64,000 nt of DNA from Cristatella mucedo (Eukaryota; Bryozoa; Phylactolaemata; Cristatellidae), in assembly GCA_009760855.2 (NCBI GenBank), contig WPIO01000031.1, positions 4,408,501 through 4,472,500 on the forward strand, given 5' to 3'. The position numbers and the translations under genes were made by a program. The notes under the pieces were generated by a model. The model saw nothing but the letters and a program-made list of their open reading frames with translations, did no database searches and was not told the origin of the DNA. Shown in pieces: positions 14,597 to 24,896 of the stretch (position 1 is its first letter; each line of letters starts with the position of its first letter).

Positions 14597-14637
<41 letters not shown>
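14597..14637. repeat. (GAT)n microsatellite
   Basis: About 13 GAT trinucleotides in a pure run. Confidence 0.96.
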
Positions 14638-15063
14638 GGCTGAGCAGCAATCCTCTTTTCAGCTCCCCTACGTGTCATCTGACAGTTAGGCAGAGGCACC
14701 GAGGAGGCTGCAGGTTTTGCTCAGCCTAACCCAACATATAGCTATAATCCCCACTTCCCACGACAGAGTCGAAGTGGTTCTAAACAGGAGTGGTTCCACA
14801 GAGCATTTGAAATTCTTCGGCAGCTTATAGTACGAAATCCAATGGAAATGGGAGGCCAACAGCTACTAACATCTTGTTAAACAAGGGAGCAGACTGCCGA
14901 GTCACGGCTGAGTAAGCAGGACAAAGTCGTCAACAAAGTAAGCAGCAAGGAAGCAGCAAAGTAGCAGTGGTAGGGACAGTGGAGAGAGAGAGAGAGAGAC
15001 TGCTGGCTAATAAGTGCAAAAGTCAGCAGCAGCAGGATCATCGCAGAGGACAGCATCACTGCC
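14638..15063. other. No gene recognised
   Basis: Includes a short AG tract near 14981-14999. Nothing else assigned. Confidence 0.35.
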
Positions 15064-15140
15064 CGATAGACTCGGTCCAGCGGTAAGGCACTGACAATTC
15101 GCGATCCCAGGTTCAAGCCGTACCGTAAGCAGTTCTTTGA
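15064..15140 (+). mobile_element. tRNA-like SINE head, family uncertain
   Basis: Box A-like GGTCCAGCGGTAAGGCACTG at 15073-15092 and box B-like AGGTTCAAGCC at 15109-15119 are spaced as in a tRNA gene. Folding to a full cloverleaf with acceptor stem is not evident, and the downstream sequence does not carry the SINE-1 or SINE-2 tail. It may be an old SINE or a tRNA pseudogene. Confidence 0.45.
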
Positions 15141-16859
15141 TGCCGGCTGCAAGGTGGGAACTGCCAGCTGCCAAGGATCTTGCCTGCTATAGAAATGAGT
15201 TGTTGTTGCAGGTAGAGAAGGCAGAGGCTCCAAACTATGCTTCCCTATGAGAACCTTGGGGTGGGGGCAAACGGCGTGCCTCAGCACAGGAAGCCAGTGT
15301 ATGGGGATCGCTCTAGGGGACGATCTTAGCAGCACGAGCAGCTCAATTCAACAAAGCTACGAAGCACGAGCAGCACTGCGCTGCTCTCATGGCAGCGCAG
15401 AGTGCAGTGCAGTGTCACGCTGACCCTACTTCTCAGGGCCATACACTCGAAGGTATTTCACTGCCACCAGGACAGCTGAGGACAGATGAGTCTACCCCCC
15501 CCCCACCCCACCCCTCCCCGTGAGGCAGGCTCCGGGTGAAACTGGCTAAGAGTGACAGCAACCGGCAGCCCCAGCCTCCTTCTACGAATTCTAGCAGCTT
15601 CGGCGCTTCTTCAACGTTTGCACGTCTCTGCAGCTATCGGGGGGGGGGGGAGGAGGTGAGGAAAGGAGATCTCTTCTGAGTGCTCCTCAGCGCCGGATGC
15701 CGAGGCCTACGGCGTCGACGTCGATAATGTGGCTCACGCACCGACACGGGTGCATGTCAGTCAGCTTGACGACAAGCGCCAGAGGACGACGCCCAATGTG
15801 TGCGAACGGGAGGGGTGGGTTGCTCGGCAAGTCAGCAAAAATCTCGTAACCACATTCCACTGTCTTGGACCTGACCTACGCGACCTTTTCCGAACCTCGA
15901 GCAGAAATAGGCTGGGCGGGCCATTTGCCGATCCGGCTCTTCGAGCGCTCGGCAAGCTAGGCTAGCCCGGTGGAATTGGCAAGCAAGCAAGCACCAGCTC
16001 AATCTCGAAGGCACCGGAGAGATGTTCCGGTGGCGAGGCGCCGGAGAGGCTTCAATTTCTTTCTTGCCCAGACAGCAGACGAGCACTTGCCAGCTTAAAA
16101 TCTCCGGCTCAAGCAAAACACACGAGAGGCAGCTTAGCATTTGGTCATTAGCAGCTGATGCAGATTGTTTCGAGCAGCGGCTATAAAAATCCAATCTGCT
16201 GACTGCTGAAGAGGGGCAATCGCAATCAATACCTGCCGCAGCCTGAGCTAAGTGCAATTATGAAAAACTTTTTTTCCATGTCGCCCTGACAGCAAAGGGT
16301 GGCTGGAGGCGTATGCCGGCACGTCTGCATAGCATTCCCTCTCACATGCTCGAGACCAACAGCATCAGCAATGGTTGGAGGAATGAAGCCAATCTTTCTA
16401 ACCGTTGCTGCAAACACAAAGTGGTCGATTATAGCACGCAGACCTCTGCTCACAGGCAGCGACCACGGAGCCAGTTTTGCATCGCTACTGCAGCGTTGCT
16501 ACCGCAGGGCTAGCTGCACGAGCTCTCGCTAAAGCCCGAGACTTGGAGGGTCCGGCTGCATTTGCAGTGGCCGTGTAATGTACCAAGACACTCTAGGGCA
16601 GCCCCAAGAAGAACATGCGATAGGTCCATCACTCAGCTGTAGAATGAGTGAGAAATTCAATGAGTGCCTCGACATCCCGGGTGACTAATCACTTAGTCCA
16701 GCGATCGGCTCTGAACTCCAGTGATAGTCGGGGGGGGGGGGCACTGACACAAAAAGAAAGCAAAACTTGTCTACAAGCTTATCTGCTCAAAAAGGAAAGA
16801 AAATGTGCCAGCAGTTCCCATCCTTACAAAACCCTTCCCATGTCACTCACTACAAGACT
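15141..16859. other. No gene recognised
   Basis: Contains homopolymer C near 15496-15504 and G runs near 15641-15650 and 16731-16740. Overlapping open frames up to 141 codons have no recognisable domain. Confidence 0.35.
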
Positions 16860-17204
16860 ACCCTCCCGACTTGCGTCAGAACATTCCCTGACTTATATAA
16901 TTCATTTGTATGACTTGACCACATTTAAAAAGAACTTAAAAACACCTATTTAGGACAGCATTTAGTGGGTCCCTGTGATTCGTCCTTCATGTGCTTGTGC
17001 TTGCTGACACTGTTCATGCTGCCACTAAACACATTTGCATGCTGACCCTCTGCATGTTACCCCTAACCATGTTATTCATTTTGTTTATCAAGCATGATAT
17101 TACTCACCATTCAGTCGCGCTTCCCTTTGCAGCAAATGTAAAGCTCGTAGAAAGAGATTGAGTTCTCTGAGGGCGCTTTATCAAGTGCATTATTATTATT
17201 ATTA
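16860..17204 (+). mobile_element. LINE-A 3' end copy with internal micro-insertion
   Basis: Starts inside the C-terminal coding end (CCCGACTTGCGTCAGAACAT) and runs through the 3' UTR to the AAAG...hairpin and (ATT)n tail ending at 17204. A 22-bp segment at 16895-16916 interrupts it. This consists of a 16-bp AT-rich piece identical in type to the end of SINE-1 read backwards, followed by a second copy of TGACTT. See the finding on micro-insertions. Confidence 0.85.
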
Positions 17205-17657
17205 CCCTTGCCGAAGGTCCTCCCCTGCCCGGACACAGGCGTGGCACAGGTCGATACCCTTTCTGGGAGGGGGGGGGGTTATTGCTCCTTGGTTCCACCA
17301 CCATTTAGTGCAATAAAAGTCGATTACTCGGTACTCATCAATACGTGCACAGGCTAAGCTATGTCAATGTTATGTGGCAGTAGGTGCATCTAGCAAAAAC
17401 CATATAAACTACACAGCAAAGCAGTTGCTACTTTGGAGGCCGACTGATTTAGTGCAGTTGAAGGTTTCCCACAAATTAAAAAAATAGTTCAGCTGACAGT
17501 GGCAAGCTGCTGGATAGGCAGCAGGACAGCTCAGTATTGTCAGCTGCCACGAAGTTCTCCCTTCGGCCAAAATAGCAGGGCACAAAGCCCAGCGTCTTAT
17601 TCTCCAAAACCTGCATCTTGAACCGATGAAGTAAAGGGTAGATAAAAAGAAAGAGGT
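17205..17657. other. No gene recognised
   Basis: Contains a G run near 17267-17277. No assignable coding sequence. Confidence 0.35.
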
Positions 17658-17667
17658 AGAGAGAGAG

Positions 17668-17732
<65 letters not shown>

Positions 17733-17735
17733 GAG
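17658..17735. repeat. (GA)n microsatellite
   Basis: GA tract with a CACA interruption near its start and GTGAG/AAAGG near its end. Confidence 0.95.
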
Positions 17736-18355
17736 AAAGGGAGGGTAACGTGCATTCATTTGTGCAACAAAAATGCCAAAGCTGGTTCAGCCAAACACTT
17801 TGCTAAAAGATCAGAATGCTTCCATCAATAAGCAAAGACAGAACGATTGTGCTTAGTGGAAAATAGCATCTCGCAATACCAACCGAGGTCGACTGTCACA
17901 GATTCTTTACCTTATGTATCTGTAATCAGGTGCCCCTGAAAAAGGAACATATACTAATGTCAACATTTAATGCAGGGGTTATTAAAACTAAGCAAATATA
18001 TAAAATTCAATTTGTATAAGGAAGTATATAGGTCGGGTTAGCCACACATACAAATCCATACCAATCGTGTGATTCTGGCAGTCCAGGAGTCAAAACCAGA
18101 TCGCAATCAAGAACAATGGGCAGCCGAATGATTTTAAGAATTGCGCACCTAATTATTTATACGGTTTTGACAAAAATGCCTTTGCCACGATCGAAACCGA
18201 CGATCGACACAATGCAAGGACAGTGAGACAAACCTACATCAGCCTCAGGCAGAGCAGGAGGCAAGCACAGCTACTTCTGATCAACCGACTTCTTTCACAG
18301 CCAACGCTTCAGTGAAAGGCAAGGCTGGCATCCTCGGCTTCACCAAAGGCACATC
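17736..18355. other. No gene recognised
   Basis: AT-rich unassigned sequence. Confidence 0.35.
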
Positions 18356-18500
18356 TGTTCCACTCCTATGCTTAAGACCGCTGGCGACAGACGCTTTTGC
18401 TTTGCAGGGCCTAGACTGTGGTGCTCACTTCCACAGTTCTTACGCGACGACAACTACTCTCCTGCTGCCGACTGAGGCACATAATTTCCAAGCATACTGA
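18356..18500 (+). mobile_element. LINE-B copy, left half (split by LINE-A)
   Basis: Aligns by eye to the LINE-B block CCACTCCTATGCTTAAGACC, GCTGGCGACAGACGC, CCTAGACTGTGG, CAGTTCTTACGCGACGACAA and on to TACTGAGCT. It stops exactly where the plus-strand fragment at 21097-21308 resumes (GAGCTGCTATTTCC...). The two pieces therefore make one LINE-B copy interrupted by the 2.6-kb LINE-A at 18506-21092. Confidence 0.8.
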
Positions 18501-18505
18501 GCTAA

Positions 18506-18507
18506 TG

Positions 18508-18538
<31 letters not shown>

Positions 18539-21092
18539 TTCACTTGATAAAGCGCCCTCAGAGAACTCAATCTCTCTCTAGGCACTTTACATTTGCTGTA
18601 AAGTGAAATGCAATTGAATGGTAAGTAAAATCATGCTTGAAAAAACAAACGAAATGAATAATATGGTTAGGGGTGACATGCACAGGGTCAGCATGCAAAT
18701 GTCGTTAGTGGCAGCATGCACAGTGTCAGCATGCATAAGCACATCAAGGACGAATCACAGGCACCCACTAAATGCTGTCCTAAATAGGTGTGTTTTTAGG
18801 TTCCTTATAAATGTGGTCAGGTCAGGGGATGTTCTGACGCAGGTCGGGAGGGAGTTCCAGGCTTTGGGAGCATACGAACTAAATGCACGGTCTCCAAAGG
18901 ATTTAAGGTTTGTATGAGGTATTTCTAGACTGTTGGATTCCGAAAAGCAGGTGGTACGATGCTTGGCCTGATGGGGTAGTATATCTGACAGATAGGCTGG
19001 AGCCATAGAATGAAGGGACCTAAAAGTGAGCGACAAAACCTTGAAGTCAACCCGTTGCTTGACTGGCAGCCAGTGCAGGTCGGCGAGAAGTGGAGTAATG
19101 GGGCAACTGCGACGCTCACGACAGACAAGCCTAGCTGCAGAGTTTTGCACCAGCTGCAATCGCCTGATCACACATGCTGGTAGGCCAGTGAGCAGTGAGT
19201 TCCAGAAGTCAAGACGAGATGTCACGAATGCATGGACCAACTTGGACGTGGTATCTTTATCTAAACAGGCCCGAATTTTAGCAATGTTATGAAGCTGAAA
19301 ATAGGCTGATTTGACTGTGGAGCTGATGTGGTCGTCTAACGAGAGGTCGCTTTGAAATATGACACCTAGATTTCGAGCTGATTCAACTGGAGATATGCTG
19401 GCAGAGCCAATTTTGAGAGTCAGCCTTTCCAATCTCTGGATCACACTGGGTTTGCCCATAACTAGTAAGTTAGTTTTATCATCGTTAAGTTTTAGAAAAT
19501 TTGCTGCCATCCATGTGCGGATGTCATCAATGCATGCAACTAGTGAGTTTAGAGAATTTGAGGTGCTCGAAGGGTGGGAGGGATCAAAGCAAAGGTACAA
19601 CTGAGTGTCATCCGCATAGAAGTGAAAGCCTAGATTGTGCTTGGCAATCACATCAGCAAGAGGCAGAGTATAAACCGTGAAAAGAACCGGACCTAGCACG
19701 GAGCCCTGAGGTACTCCATATTTCAGAGGTACCTCAGATGATCTTTGTCCATTCACGTCAATACTCTGGAGTCTCCCACTGAGATAGGACCTGAACCACT
19801 GCAGAGCAGTGCCAGTGATGCCCAGGCGAGATGAGAGGCGCTCTAGAAGAACTTTGTGATCGATGGTATCAAAAGCTGCCGAAAGATCAAGCAAAACAAG
19901 CAGAGACACTCTACCCATGTCTGCATTCCTAAGTAGGTCGTTGTATACCCGAAGCAATGCTGACTCTGTGGAGTGATTAGCTCTAAAGCCAGACTGGAAC
20001 TTACTAGCAAGGTGTGAGGTTTCGATATACGAGTTCGGCTGGTCCGCCACGACCCGTTCGAGTGTCTTTGATAGGAATGGTAGAAGGGAAACTGGGCGGT
20101 AGTTGCTCAAGTTCTCTTGGTCAAGTGTAGCTTTCTTGAGAAGTGGCCTGACTACAGCTTTTTTGAAAGGTGCTGGGACATGACCTGAGGCTAATGACAT
20201 ATTAATTATGTTAGTTATGCATGGCAGCAGCAGATCAGTGCAAGGTAGGAGCAGGACAGTGGGAATAGGGTCCAGAGGACTTGTTGTCTTCTTTGATTGA
20301 GTTACGAACTTTAGGACTAGATCACTAGTGACCTGCTTAAATGCAGACATTGAGGTGCAGCCAGGAACCGAGGAACAGCATTCTAGTGGGGAGGTTGCCA
20401 TCGCAGGGATGGATTCCCTGATCTTGTCTATCTTCTGCACAAAGAATCGAGAGGAGCGATCGGCTAGATCATCATTAGGATCATCAGGTAAGGAGCTAAT
20501 CTGGGAACGGTTGAGGAGATGGTTTATTGTCGACATCAGCATTTTTGGATTGTGCATCTGTGATTCAACAATGTTTTTATAAAAACTAGACTTAGCCTTT
20601 GCTAGGATCGATTGGTACGACCTACAGTAGTCTTCATATGCCTGTCGATGGACAGTTAGTCCGGATCTTTTGTATGCTTTTTAAAGCTTTCGTTTAGTAG
20701 ACTTGGCTAGTTTAATGTCTGTGGTAAACCATAGGCCGTCTGGGCGGGGGCGCACAGTGCGCTTTGTCAGAGGGGCAAACTCGTCTAGTGTGTCAGCTAG
20801 TGTCGTGTTGAAGCTATCTACCAATGATGACAGATCGGAGGGAGGATTGAGCAGCAGAGGTGAAGCAGATATTCTCGCACGGACAGCATCGATGTCAAGG
20901 GTCTTGAGGTTTCGCGATTCACAGGTTATTTTAGAGGAGGATGTGGGCACACACTGTAGATTGAATGAGATCTGCATGTGGTCAGATAAGCATGATTTGG
21001 TAATAATTGGTGATGACAAAGTGCAGTTATATGAGAAAATCTGGTCGAGTGTGTGACCCGTGATGTGGGTAGGGCCATGCACATGAGCAGCT
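18506..21092 (-). mobile_element. LINE-A, longest copy (L2/CR1-like)
   Basis: A 2.6-kb, 5'-truncated non-LTR retrotransposon on the minus strand. In element order it holds: the C-terminal end of the apurinic-type endonuclease (GPTHITGHTLDQIF, LSDHMQISF); a linker; a complete-looking reverse transcriptase; the long C-terminal region ending near NSLPTCVRTSPDLTTF; a 3' UTR of about 240 bp; the terminal hairpin; and an (ATT)n tail at 18506-18537. It is nested in a LINE-B copy. The family fits the L2/CR1 group because of the YRPVS, PQGSVLGP and YADDTQLYL motifs and the microsatellite tail instead of poly(A). Confidence 0.93.
18755..21092 (-). pseudogene. LINE-A ORF2: endonuclease C-terminus, reverse transcriptase, C-terminal domain
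   Basis: One reading frame runs from about 21090 to a stop at 18755, broken by a single in-frame TAA at about 20681-20683. Before the stop, GPTHITGHTLDQIF and LSDHMQISF are the last two conserved blocks of an AP-type endonuclease. Beyond it, taking residue 1 as the Met at 20557, the reverse transcriptase shows SPLDPIP at about 93-99, NYRPVSLLPFLSK at 152-164, catalytic LLDLSAAFD at 222-230, PQGSVLGP at 283-290 and the catalytic FYADDTQLYL at 313-322. LKLNDDKTN follows. The C-terminal region has the RRLQLVQNSAARL, LHWLPVKQR and KSFGDRAFSSYAPKAWNSLP blocks. The protein would nick DNA and copy its own RNA by target-primed reverse transcription. The missing endonuclease start and the nonsense codon make this copy inactive, though it is otherwise the least damaged one here. 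Confidence 0.92.
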
Positions 21093-21118
21093 ATTTCCAT
21101 GCACATGAGCTGCTATTT
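21075..21118. repeat. 22-bp tandem duplication at LINE-A/LINE-B junction
   Basis: CCATGCACATGAGCAGCTAT (21075-21094) and CCATGCACATGAGCTGCTAT (21097-21116) are consecutive 22-bp units that differ at one base. The second unit leads directly into LINE-B sequence and the first joins the 5' end of LINE-A. The arrangement fits a target-site duplication or 5'-end patch made when LINE-A inserted. Confidence 0.85.
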
Positions 21119-21308
21119 CCATGTTGCTCACTACCTCAACTGCCCTCCTGACTCAGCTACACTTCTCACTTTCTCTGTGTTGCATGAGATGAAGTCTGTT
21201 GACTACATAATGCGTACCGAAAGCTGCTTAGGCTTTGAGAGCCCTATATAAAAAACTTTCCTGCGTAACACCGACTAAGTCGTTGTGGCATTACATAATA
21301 TTACATCA
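21097..21308 (+). mobile_element. LINE-B copy, right half (split by LINE-A)
   Basis: Continues the LINE-B 3' end from GAGCTGCTATTTCC through CACTACCTCAACTGCC, GTCTGTTGACTACATAATGC, GCTGCTTAGGCT, and CCTGCGTAACACCGAC. It ends in a short TTACATAATATTACAT tail. It pairs with 18356-18500 as one original copy. Confidence 0.82.
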
Positions 21309-22357
21309 CACGACTGCCTTCCTCTAAGCGCAGAAAATCCGAAATCTTAGCCGACGCAAATCTTATGACAGCCGGAAGCTGCGATGCTTGGATGGGAGAG
21401 GGAGGTCTACGCCCAGCAGGGGTAAACAAAAATAAAGCGTAGCTTGCACTCACAGTATTCATTCGAAACGAGCTCAGCGGTTACTTAACGGTCGGAAGTA
21501 GGACATAATTTCATTGCTGGTGAAGATTGGGGGGGGGCTGCGCAGGAAGAAGGGAGGCACTGCCCAGTTCGGTCACGGCCGTAGTATCACCTGCCCTCCA
21601 CCTCTACCTCATTGGGTTCAGCTCCTTACGTGGGCCAAGTCGATAAGCTACCTGCCGACTTGAGTAAACACTGCGACACGAGGGAATGCTGGGTTACACT
21701 GAAATCTTAGGCAGCTGCAAGCCGGCTACACCCAAAGCTAGTTCCGGCTGAACAAAGGAACAATGCCGAAATGCAATCAACTTCCAACTTGATAGCAAGC
21801 TCGGAGCAGGCCGATCGCCAAACTTCCCTGTTGTACCACTGGCTCGGGCCGGCAGGACTGGCGGCCAATCAGCGGACCATTCAACTGCAGACACTTCCCT
21901 TTGGAATGAGAAGGGAGTAGCTGCGCTCGCGTGCACCAAGCTCATTCCGCAAGCAAAAGGCAGCCATCTGGCCAGTGCACCAGCCGGGTCTTGGCGCTTT
22001 CTGCATCTCCGGCAGAGGTCGCAGCCAATTGCGTAAGTCTGCACACTGCCCTGGCAGAGCAGATCAGCTGCCACGGTATCCACACCACCATTTACGTTCA
22101 ACCTCGAGTGAAAACAAATTATGAAAAGTAATGGCAAATAAAAAGTAAAGGCAATTGGCTTTCCCTTCTTTCAAGCAGCTGCACGCGCATGCGAGTTGGA
22201 GCTCGGACTTCCAGTCCCACGATCGAGGTTGTGCCACCGGAAACACTGCCCCGCAAAGCTCGAACGCTGGCGCTTGCTTCAATGATCTGACTACCTAGAA
22301 GGGAACCGACGGGAAAGGCTTACAACTAGCGGCGGCCATAGTGCAATCGAGCCGTAA
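21309..22357. other. No gene recognised
   Basis: Unassigned. A G run lies near 21529-21537. Open frames up to 147 codons on the minus strand lack recognisable features. Confidence 0.35.
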
Positions 22358-22528
22358 CGGCTTGCACTAGGTAAGGCAGTTGCTTTTCACGATCTCGGCC
22401 CCGAGGTCGCGGGTTCGAATCCTGTGGTGGGCAATACTTTATCACCGCTGCAAGCGGTAGTGATAGCCATAAAGGCTCTTCTGTCGCTATGCAAAAAGAG
22501 CCTGTTAAATCAGCTAGTATTTTTTTAT
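22358..22528 (+). mobile_element. tRNA-derived SINE, family SINE-2 (well preserved)
   Basis: Starts GCACTAGGTAAGGCAG (box A region) and passes through CACGATCTCGGCCCCGAGGT, an imperfect palindrome. Box B is GGTTCGAATCC, followed by TGTGGTGGGCAATACTTTA. The tail is GATAGCCATAAAGGCTCTTC, CGCTATGCAAAAAGAGCCTG and TTAAATCAGCTAG, with a T run. The arms AGGCTCTT and AAGAGCCT form an 8-bp terminal hairpin. It is the mirror-orientation partner of the copy at 12669-12850. Confidence 0.88.
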
Positions 22529-23298
22529 CCCACTGTAATTACACAATTAACCATTACTCTGCATGCAAACACTCGAATTAGCTTAGAATGATGCATGTAA
22601 GAGATCCCACACTGCATCGGGGGGGGGGAAGGGGGAAGGCCACATACATCTGCAGTATCTGCTAGAGTATGCGAGACGAAGTACAAGCGAGCGAGCAGCC
22701 CCATCGGACTCGGCCGCGTCAATCACCGGCTTCGCCTAGCTGGCTTCGACTGGCTTTACCAGCCTTTGAGTCTCTCTACCAAATGCCATTTGAAAATGGC
22801 ATTTGGTACAACAATTTGGTACAGATTTGAATTTTGGTATTTTTTTTAATTCGGTAATTTTTACAAATCTCTCTACCAAAATTCGAATCTCTCTACCAAA
22901 TGCCATTTGGTACAAATTAGGTACACAAATTTGTCATACAAAATTTGACAAATTCATTCGTCTGCAGGCACTCGCAGGCTACGACGGGGTTGCCTTAATT
23001 CAGCATGAAGGGTCTCCCCCACCCCACCACGCACCCTCCTCCTCCTCGATTGGATATGAAAATGCCACCACTTGTCCAGATGTCGAGCAAGCGAATGCAC
23101 GACAAAGGAATGGGGGATTGGTTCTTTTCACACAGCAAGAGCTCTGTGTAAGAGTGCATGCGATCGACGATCCAGATCGTAAGTCCAGGCAGCAGGCAAC
23201 TCACCTTCTTATCAACCGCAAGCCGAATGAAAGCCTCTCCTGCCAACACGTAAAAGCGGGGCTTCTGAATCGGCTGGTCTTTGCTTGGACAATTTTAT
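22529..23298. other. Unassigned, with AT-rich palindromic segment
   Basis: At 22770-22935 an AT-rich segment repeats CTCTCTACCAAA three times and contains a near-perfect palindrome (22777-22808). No gene recognised. A G run lies near 22620-22628. Confidence 0.4.
22777..22808. repeat. 15-bp inverted repeat, AT-rich
   Basis: TACCAAATGCCATTT (22777-22791) and its exact complement AAATGGCATTTGGTA (22794-22808) are separated by 2 bp. A third related half, TACCAAATGCCATTTGGTAC, is at about 22894-22913 and is itself palindromic. Confidence 0.93.
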
Positions 23299-23633
23299 TT
23301 GACACACGCACAGCTTTTGCTCTGCAGTTCCTACACTATGGAACTCACATTCGCAATTTTTTTCAGCAACAACATATATTATCGTGCTGTCGACTGTGGC
23401 ACAACCTTTGTGGCCATTCTGAGCAGCTACTTCCAAGCTACTTACTTGCTTCATCGACTGCCCCCCTCCTGACTCAGCCAAGCTTCTCATTTTGTTGAGT
23501 GAGATTAAGTCTGTTGGCTACATCATGCCTAATGAAAGCCCCCTAGGCATAAACTGAGCTTGAGAAAACTCTCCAGCACAACGCCTACTTAAGTCATCGT
23601 GGCCTTGAAGAGTCATAGATGGAGATACTTTTC
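23299..23633 (+). mobile_element. LINE-B 3' end copy, diverged
   Basis: Follows the LINE-B order: CACAGCTTTTGCTCTGCAG, TATGGAACTCACATTCGCAA, GAGCAGCTACTTCCAAGCTA, GTCTGTTGGCTACATCATGC and AGTCATCGTGGCC, ending near AGATGGAGATACTTT. It belongs to the same diverged subfamily as the split copy at 18356/21097, sharing the CTTAGTC/CTTAAGTCATCGTGG type of ending. Confidence 0.72.
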
Positions 23634-23795
23634 ATTTTTATATATGCCTAGATAGCTACATAACACTGCAACATCGTTACCGACCAGCGATCTTTAGGTG
23701 GCCGGTCATTAGCAGTCGATGTGCAGCATCTACCATTAGGGCGGCATCTACATAGATAGACGGAGCATTAAGTTAAAAAGAAAGCTAAGAAAAGA

Positions 23796-23925
23796 CTTCA
23801 TTTGTATAGCAACCTGAAAGAACTTAATTTCTACCCAGGTGCTTTACGTGTACCCTAGAGTTCGAAACGACCTCGGTCGTTAAAGGCAAGCATCTCACCT
23901 CTGAGCCAAACCAGGCAGGGTAGGC
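23796..23925 (-). mobile_element. SINE-1 copy
   Basis: On the minus strand it has a tRNA-like head (TTTGGCTCAGAGGTGAGATG, box A) and a modified box B region (GTTTCGAACTC). The tail reads ACCTGGGTAGAAATTAAGTT...TTGCTATACAAATGAAG. Arms of the tail hairpin are weakened by mutations. Confidence 0.72.
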
Positions 23926-23964
23926 AGGCAGCTGGCTGCTATACGAACGAAGGACTACTTGACT

Positions 23965-23989
23965 GGCTAGCTAGCTAGCTAGCTAGCGA
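23965..23989. repeat. (CTAG)n microsatellite
   Basis: About six CTAG units; every unit is self-complementary. Confidence 0.9.
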
Positions 23990-24078
23990 GCCAGCTGCCA
24001 CGAGACTGAAAAGACAGTTATGGCACAGTCACTAAGAAACTGGCCTTCCTCCCTTCCAATAACTGGCTCCAGCCACTA

Positions 24079-24450
24079 TGCCCCATTCCTCGCTTAAAGA
24101 CAGTTGGCGACAGAAGCTTTAGCTCTGCAGGTCCTAGACTGTGGAACTCGCTTCCATAATTCCTATGCAACGACAACTACTCTCCTACTGCCGACTATGG
24201 CACATCCTTTTCAGCGATCCTGAGCTCGTACTTCTATGCTACTCACTACCTCAACTGCTCTCCTGACTCTGCTATGCTTCCCACTTTCTCTTTGTTGCGT
24301 GAGACAAAGTCTGTTGGCTACCGAATGCGTACCGAAAGCCGCTTAGGCTGTGAGTGCGCTACACAAAACTCTCCTGCATAACACCCACATGGTCTTTATG
24401 ACTTTGTAGAGTTACAGACGAAGATACATTGCATTACATTACATTACATA
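24079..24450 (+). mobile_element. LINE-B 3' end copy with (ATTAC)n tail
   Basis: Begins CCCCATTCCTCGCTTAAAGA, close to where several other LINE-B copies begin. It proceeds through GTTGGCGACAGAAGC and CCTAGACTGTGGAACTCGCT to CACATGGTCTTTATGACTTT. The tail is three to four ATTAC units. Confidence 0.88.
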
Positions 24451-24771
24451 TATGCCACAGCATGTGAAGTCCAGCCGACAAACTAGCACAAGCCTTGCCA
24501 GCAAGTTCAACGAATGCGTCATTCCCCTAAAGCCAGCAGCAGCAGACTGCGCAGAGACGTTGACTTCGTCGGCTACTCTGCATCGGCGTGGTGCTCAGGA
24601 TGTACAGCCAATACAGTTGCTAGGAAGCAAGGATATGTCGGCAAGCCACTGACGACACAGCCAATGACACATCCGGCCAATCCAGATGGATGATAAACCA
24701 AGACGAGCCAAGCGAGGGTCTTGTCTAGTTGAGGCTCCCTGGCCGATGCCAATGATAAGATGCCGGCATCC
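24451..24771. other. No gene recognised
   Basis: Unassigned sequence. Confidence 0.35.
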
Positions 24772-24783
24772 ACGAGAGAGGGA

Positions 24784-24817
<34 letters not shown>

Positions 24818-24830
24818 GAGAGAGACAGAC

Positions 24831-24893
<63 letters not shown>
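24772..24893. repeat. (GA)n/(ACAG)n compound microsatellite
   Basis: GA tract with two ACAGACAG interruptions near 24791-24800 and 24826-24833. Confidence 0.95.

Positions 24894-24896
<3 letters not shown>

Noticed and set aside
18925-19604. Plus-strand frames such as those at 19026-19292 and 19359-19604
   Set aside because: Antisense shadows of LINE-A ORF2; the same shadows recur in every copy.
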